Shown here: piece after piece, positions 63,251 to 64,000 of the stretch | How the letters are laid out: each line of letters starts with the position of its first letter | Position numbering within the stretch: position 1 is the stretch's first letter | Assembly: GCF_001662075.1 (NCBI RefSeq) | Contig: NZ_LYPL01000010.1 | Span: 203,036 to 267,035 of the forward strand | Length of the DNA: 64,000 nucleotides | Direction: 5' to 3' | Origin: Rhizobium bangladeshense | GTDB lineage: Bacteria > Pseudomonadota > Alphaproteobacteria > Rhizobiales > Rhizobiaceae | Notes under the pieces: generated by a model | Databases searched by the model: none | Told to the model about the DNA's origin: nothing | What the model saw: only the letters and a program-made list of their open reading frames with translations | Position numbers and translations under genes: made by a program

Positions 63251-63763
63251 ATGAGATTTACTGAAGCTGTTCGAACAGTACTGAAGCAGAAATACGCAAC
63301 CTTTTCTGGCAGAGCCTCCCGCTCTGAATATTGGTGGTTTGGGCTCTTCTATGTGCTGGCGCTGTTCCCGCTTGCAATTCTGGCCACCGTGCTCGCCTTC
63401 CTAACCAGTGGCGGCGGAGCCCCGTCACCGGCTCATTATACCGTGGTCATCTGGATGTTGTTCACGCTCGCAATGCTTTTGCCGCTGATATCCCTGCAGG
63501 TTCGCCGCTTCCATGATCGCAACATTTCCGGTTGGTGGTATCTCGCGCTGTTTGCCCTGGCCTTTATTCCCTATGCCATTTTCCATGATCGCAACATTTC
63601 CGGTTGGTATCTCGCGCTGTTTGCCCTGAGCTTTATTCCCAATGCCATGCTCCTCACAGCCCCTGTGACGATTGTTATTTCCCTGCTTCCTGGCACCAAA
63701 GGGCCTAACAAGTTCGGACCGGACCCGTTGAGTCCCGAAGCGCGCGCAGAGGTATTTGCCTAG
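63251..63763 (+). CDS. DUF805 membrane protein with in-frame tandem duplication
   Basis: A 170-residue inner-membrane protein. DUF805 markers: FSGRASRSEYWWFGLFYVLALFPLAILA and RRFHDRNISGWWYLALFAL. A 23-24 residue unit, FHDRNISGW(W)YLALFAL(A/S)FIP, occurs twice in tandem (63509-63580 and 63581-63649), adding a helix and making the protein longer than usual. Remaining helices: VIWMLFTLAMLLPLISL and TAPVTIVISLLPG. The family role is unknown. GAGGGG precedes the ATG at 63251. Confidence 0.85.
   Translation: MRFTEAVRTVLKQKYATFSGRASRSEYWWFGLFYVLALFPLAILATVLAFLTSGGGAPSPAHYTVVIWMLFTLAMLLPLISLQVRRFHDRNISGWWYLALFALAFIPYAIFHDRNISGWYLALFALSFIPNAMLLTAPVTIVISLLPGTKGPNKFGPDPLSPEARAEVFA
63509..63649 (+). 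repeat. Near-identical tandem duplication inside the DUF805 gene
   Basis: A 72-base unit (63509-63580) is followed at once by a 69-base copy (63581-63649). They differ by loss of one TGG codon and a few substitutions near the end (CTGGCC/CTGAGC, TAT/AAT). The reading frame is kept. The high nucleotide identity implies a recent event. Confidence 0.88.
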
Positions 63764-63874
63764 AACAGGATGATTTTAGGCCCGGTCGGCCTAAAATCTG
63801 AATCCTGTTCTACATTAAAGAGTTAGAGCATGATGTCGTCCGAAAACCGCTCACACTTTTCGGCATCATGCTCT
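63761..63874. repeat. Two adjacent palindromic repeats after the DUF805 gene
   Basis: The first palindrome (63761-63812) has ends TAGAACAGGAT / ATCCTGTTCTA and an inner stem ATTTTAGGCC / GGCCTAAAAT; it overlaps the stop codon and may terminate transcription. The second (63825-63874) has AGAGCATGATG / CATCATGCTCT and CCGAAAA / TTTTCGG. Both resemble common rhizobial intergenic repeats. Confidence 0.72.
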
Positions 63875-63894
63875 AGGCCGTGGTGACAAATTAA

Positions 63895-64000
63895 CTATTT
63901 GAGCCAAAGCATGATGCTTGCCAGCTTGATGAAGCCGAGGAAATTGGCTGCGAGTTTGTCGTAGCGTGTGGCGAGACGTCGCCATTGTTTGAGCTTGGCG
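63895..64000 (-). mobile_element. IS5-family transposase, C-terminal end (runs off the right edge)
   Basis: The last 35 codons of a DDE transposase are seen on the minus strand: AKLKQWRRLATRYDKLAAN then FLGFIKLASIMLWLK and stop. The RxATRYDKxAxNFLxFxxLA pattern is the usual C-terminus of IS5/IS427-group elements. The insertion boundary is probably just after CTAG at 63873-63876, next to the second palindrome, although the terminal repeat cannot be confirmed from one end. Whether the element is intact is not visible. Confidence 0.8.

Noticed and set aside
63509..63649. CRISPR-like tandem repeat
   Set aside because: Only two units, with no spacer, inside a coding frame; it is a gene-internal duplication.

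Overview
The window looks like part of a Rhizobium replicon, probably from the R. leguminosarum / R. etli group. This is inferred from the high-GC alphaproteobacterial coding style, the dense rhizobial intergenic palindromes (RIME-like mosaics at about 4.5, 20.1, 22.8, 58.0 and 63.8 kb), and a mixture of stress, transport and envelope genes. I saw no rRNA, tRNA or CRISPR array. Chromosome or large plasmid cannot be decided from the sequence.

Left part (1-20 kb): the N-terminus of a copper P-type ATPase behind a textbook CueR-type promoter; a small two-helix membrane protein; treY for trehalose synthesis; a translationally coupled alpha-2-macroglobulin / penicillin-binding protein 1C pair for periplasmic defence and peptidoglycan; an exported MsrA; an L,D-transpeptidase-like protein; a single-domain response regulator; a TetR regulator facing a Bcr/CflA efflux pump; and an ACS-type MFS permease followed by two LacI regulators.

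Middle part (20-43 kb): a glycine-zipper small protein with a clean terminator; two ABC half-exporters whose degenerate motifs are complementary, as in asymmetric heterodimers; a flavodoxin-fold reductase; a 351-bp element with 30-bp terminal inverted repeats and no gene inside; a LysR-controlled operon made of a PrpF-family isomerase and a TauABC-type importer; an FAD/NAD(P) protein followed by a double-PAS hybrid histidine kinase; an acyltransferase-3 protein; the complete cyoABCD bo3 quinol oxidase operon followed by a SURF1 gene; and an MFS symporter behind an FNR/FixK-like box.

Right part (43-64 kb): ten minus-strand genes in a row form the least explained region. In order of transcription they are a class III cyclase with altered substrate residues, a four-gene oligopeptide-type ABC importer, three glycosyltransferases in a tightly coupled block, a 904-residue ABC protein whose nucleotide-binding motifs are all broken and carry a roughly 300-residue insertion, and a stand-alone cyclic-nucleotide-binding protein. 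A second cyclase-fold protein (DUF3095) lies just upstream, beyond a nucleotide-sugar dehydrogenase. Cyclases at one end and a cNMP receiver at the other make this the best candidate for an undescribed system, possibly linking glycan synthesis or transport to a second messenger. The window closes with an Rrf2 / thioredoxin-reductase-like redox pair around an operator-like inverted repeat, a DUF805 membrane protein with a fresh in-frame tandem duplication, palindromic repeats, and the C-terminus of an IS5-family transposase.
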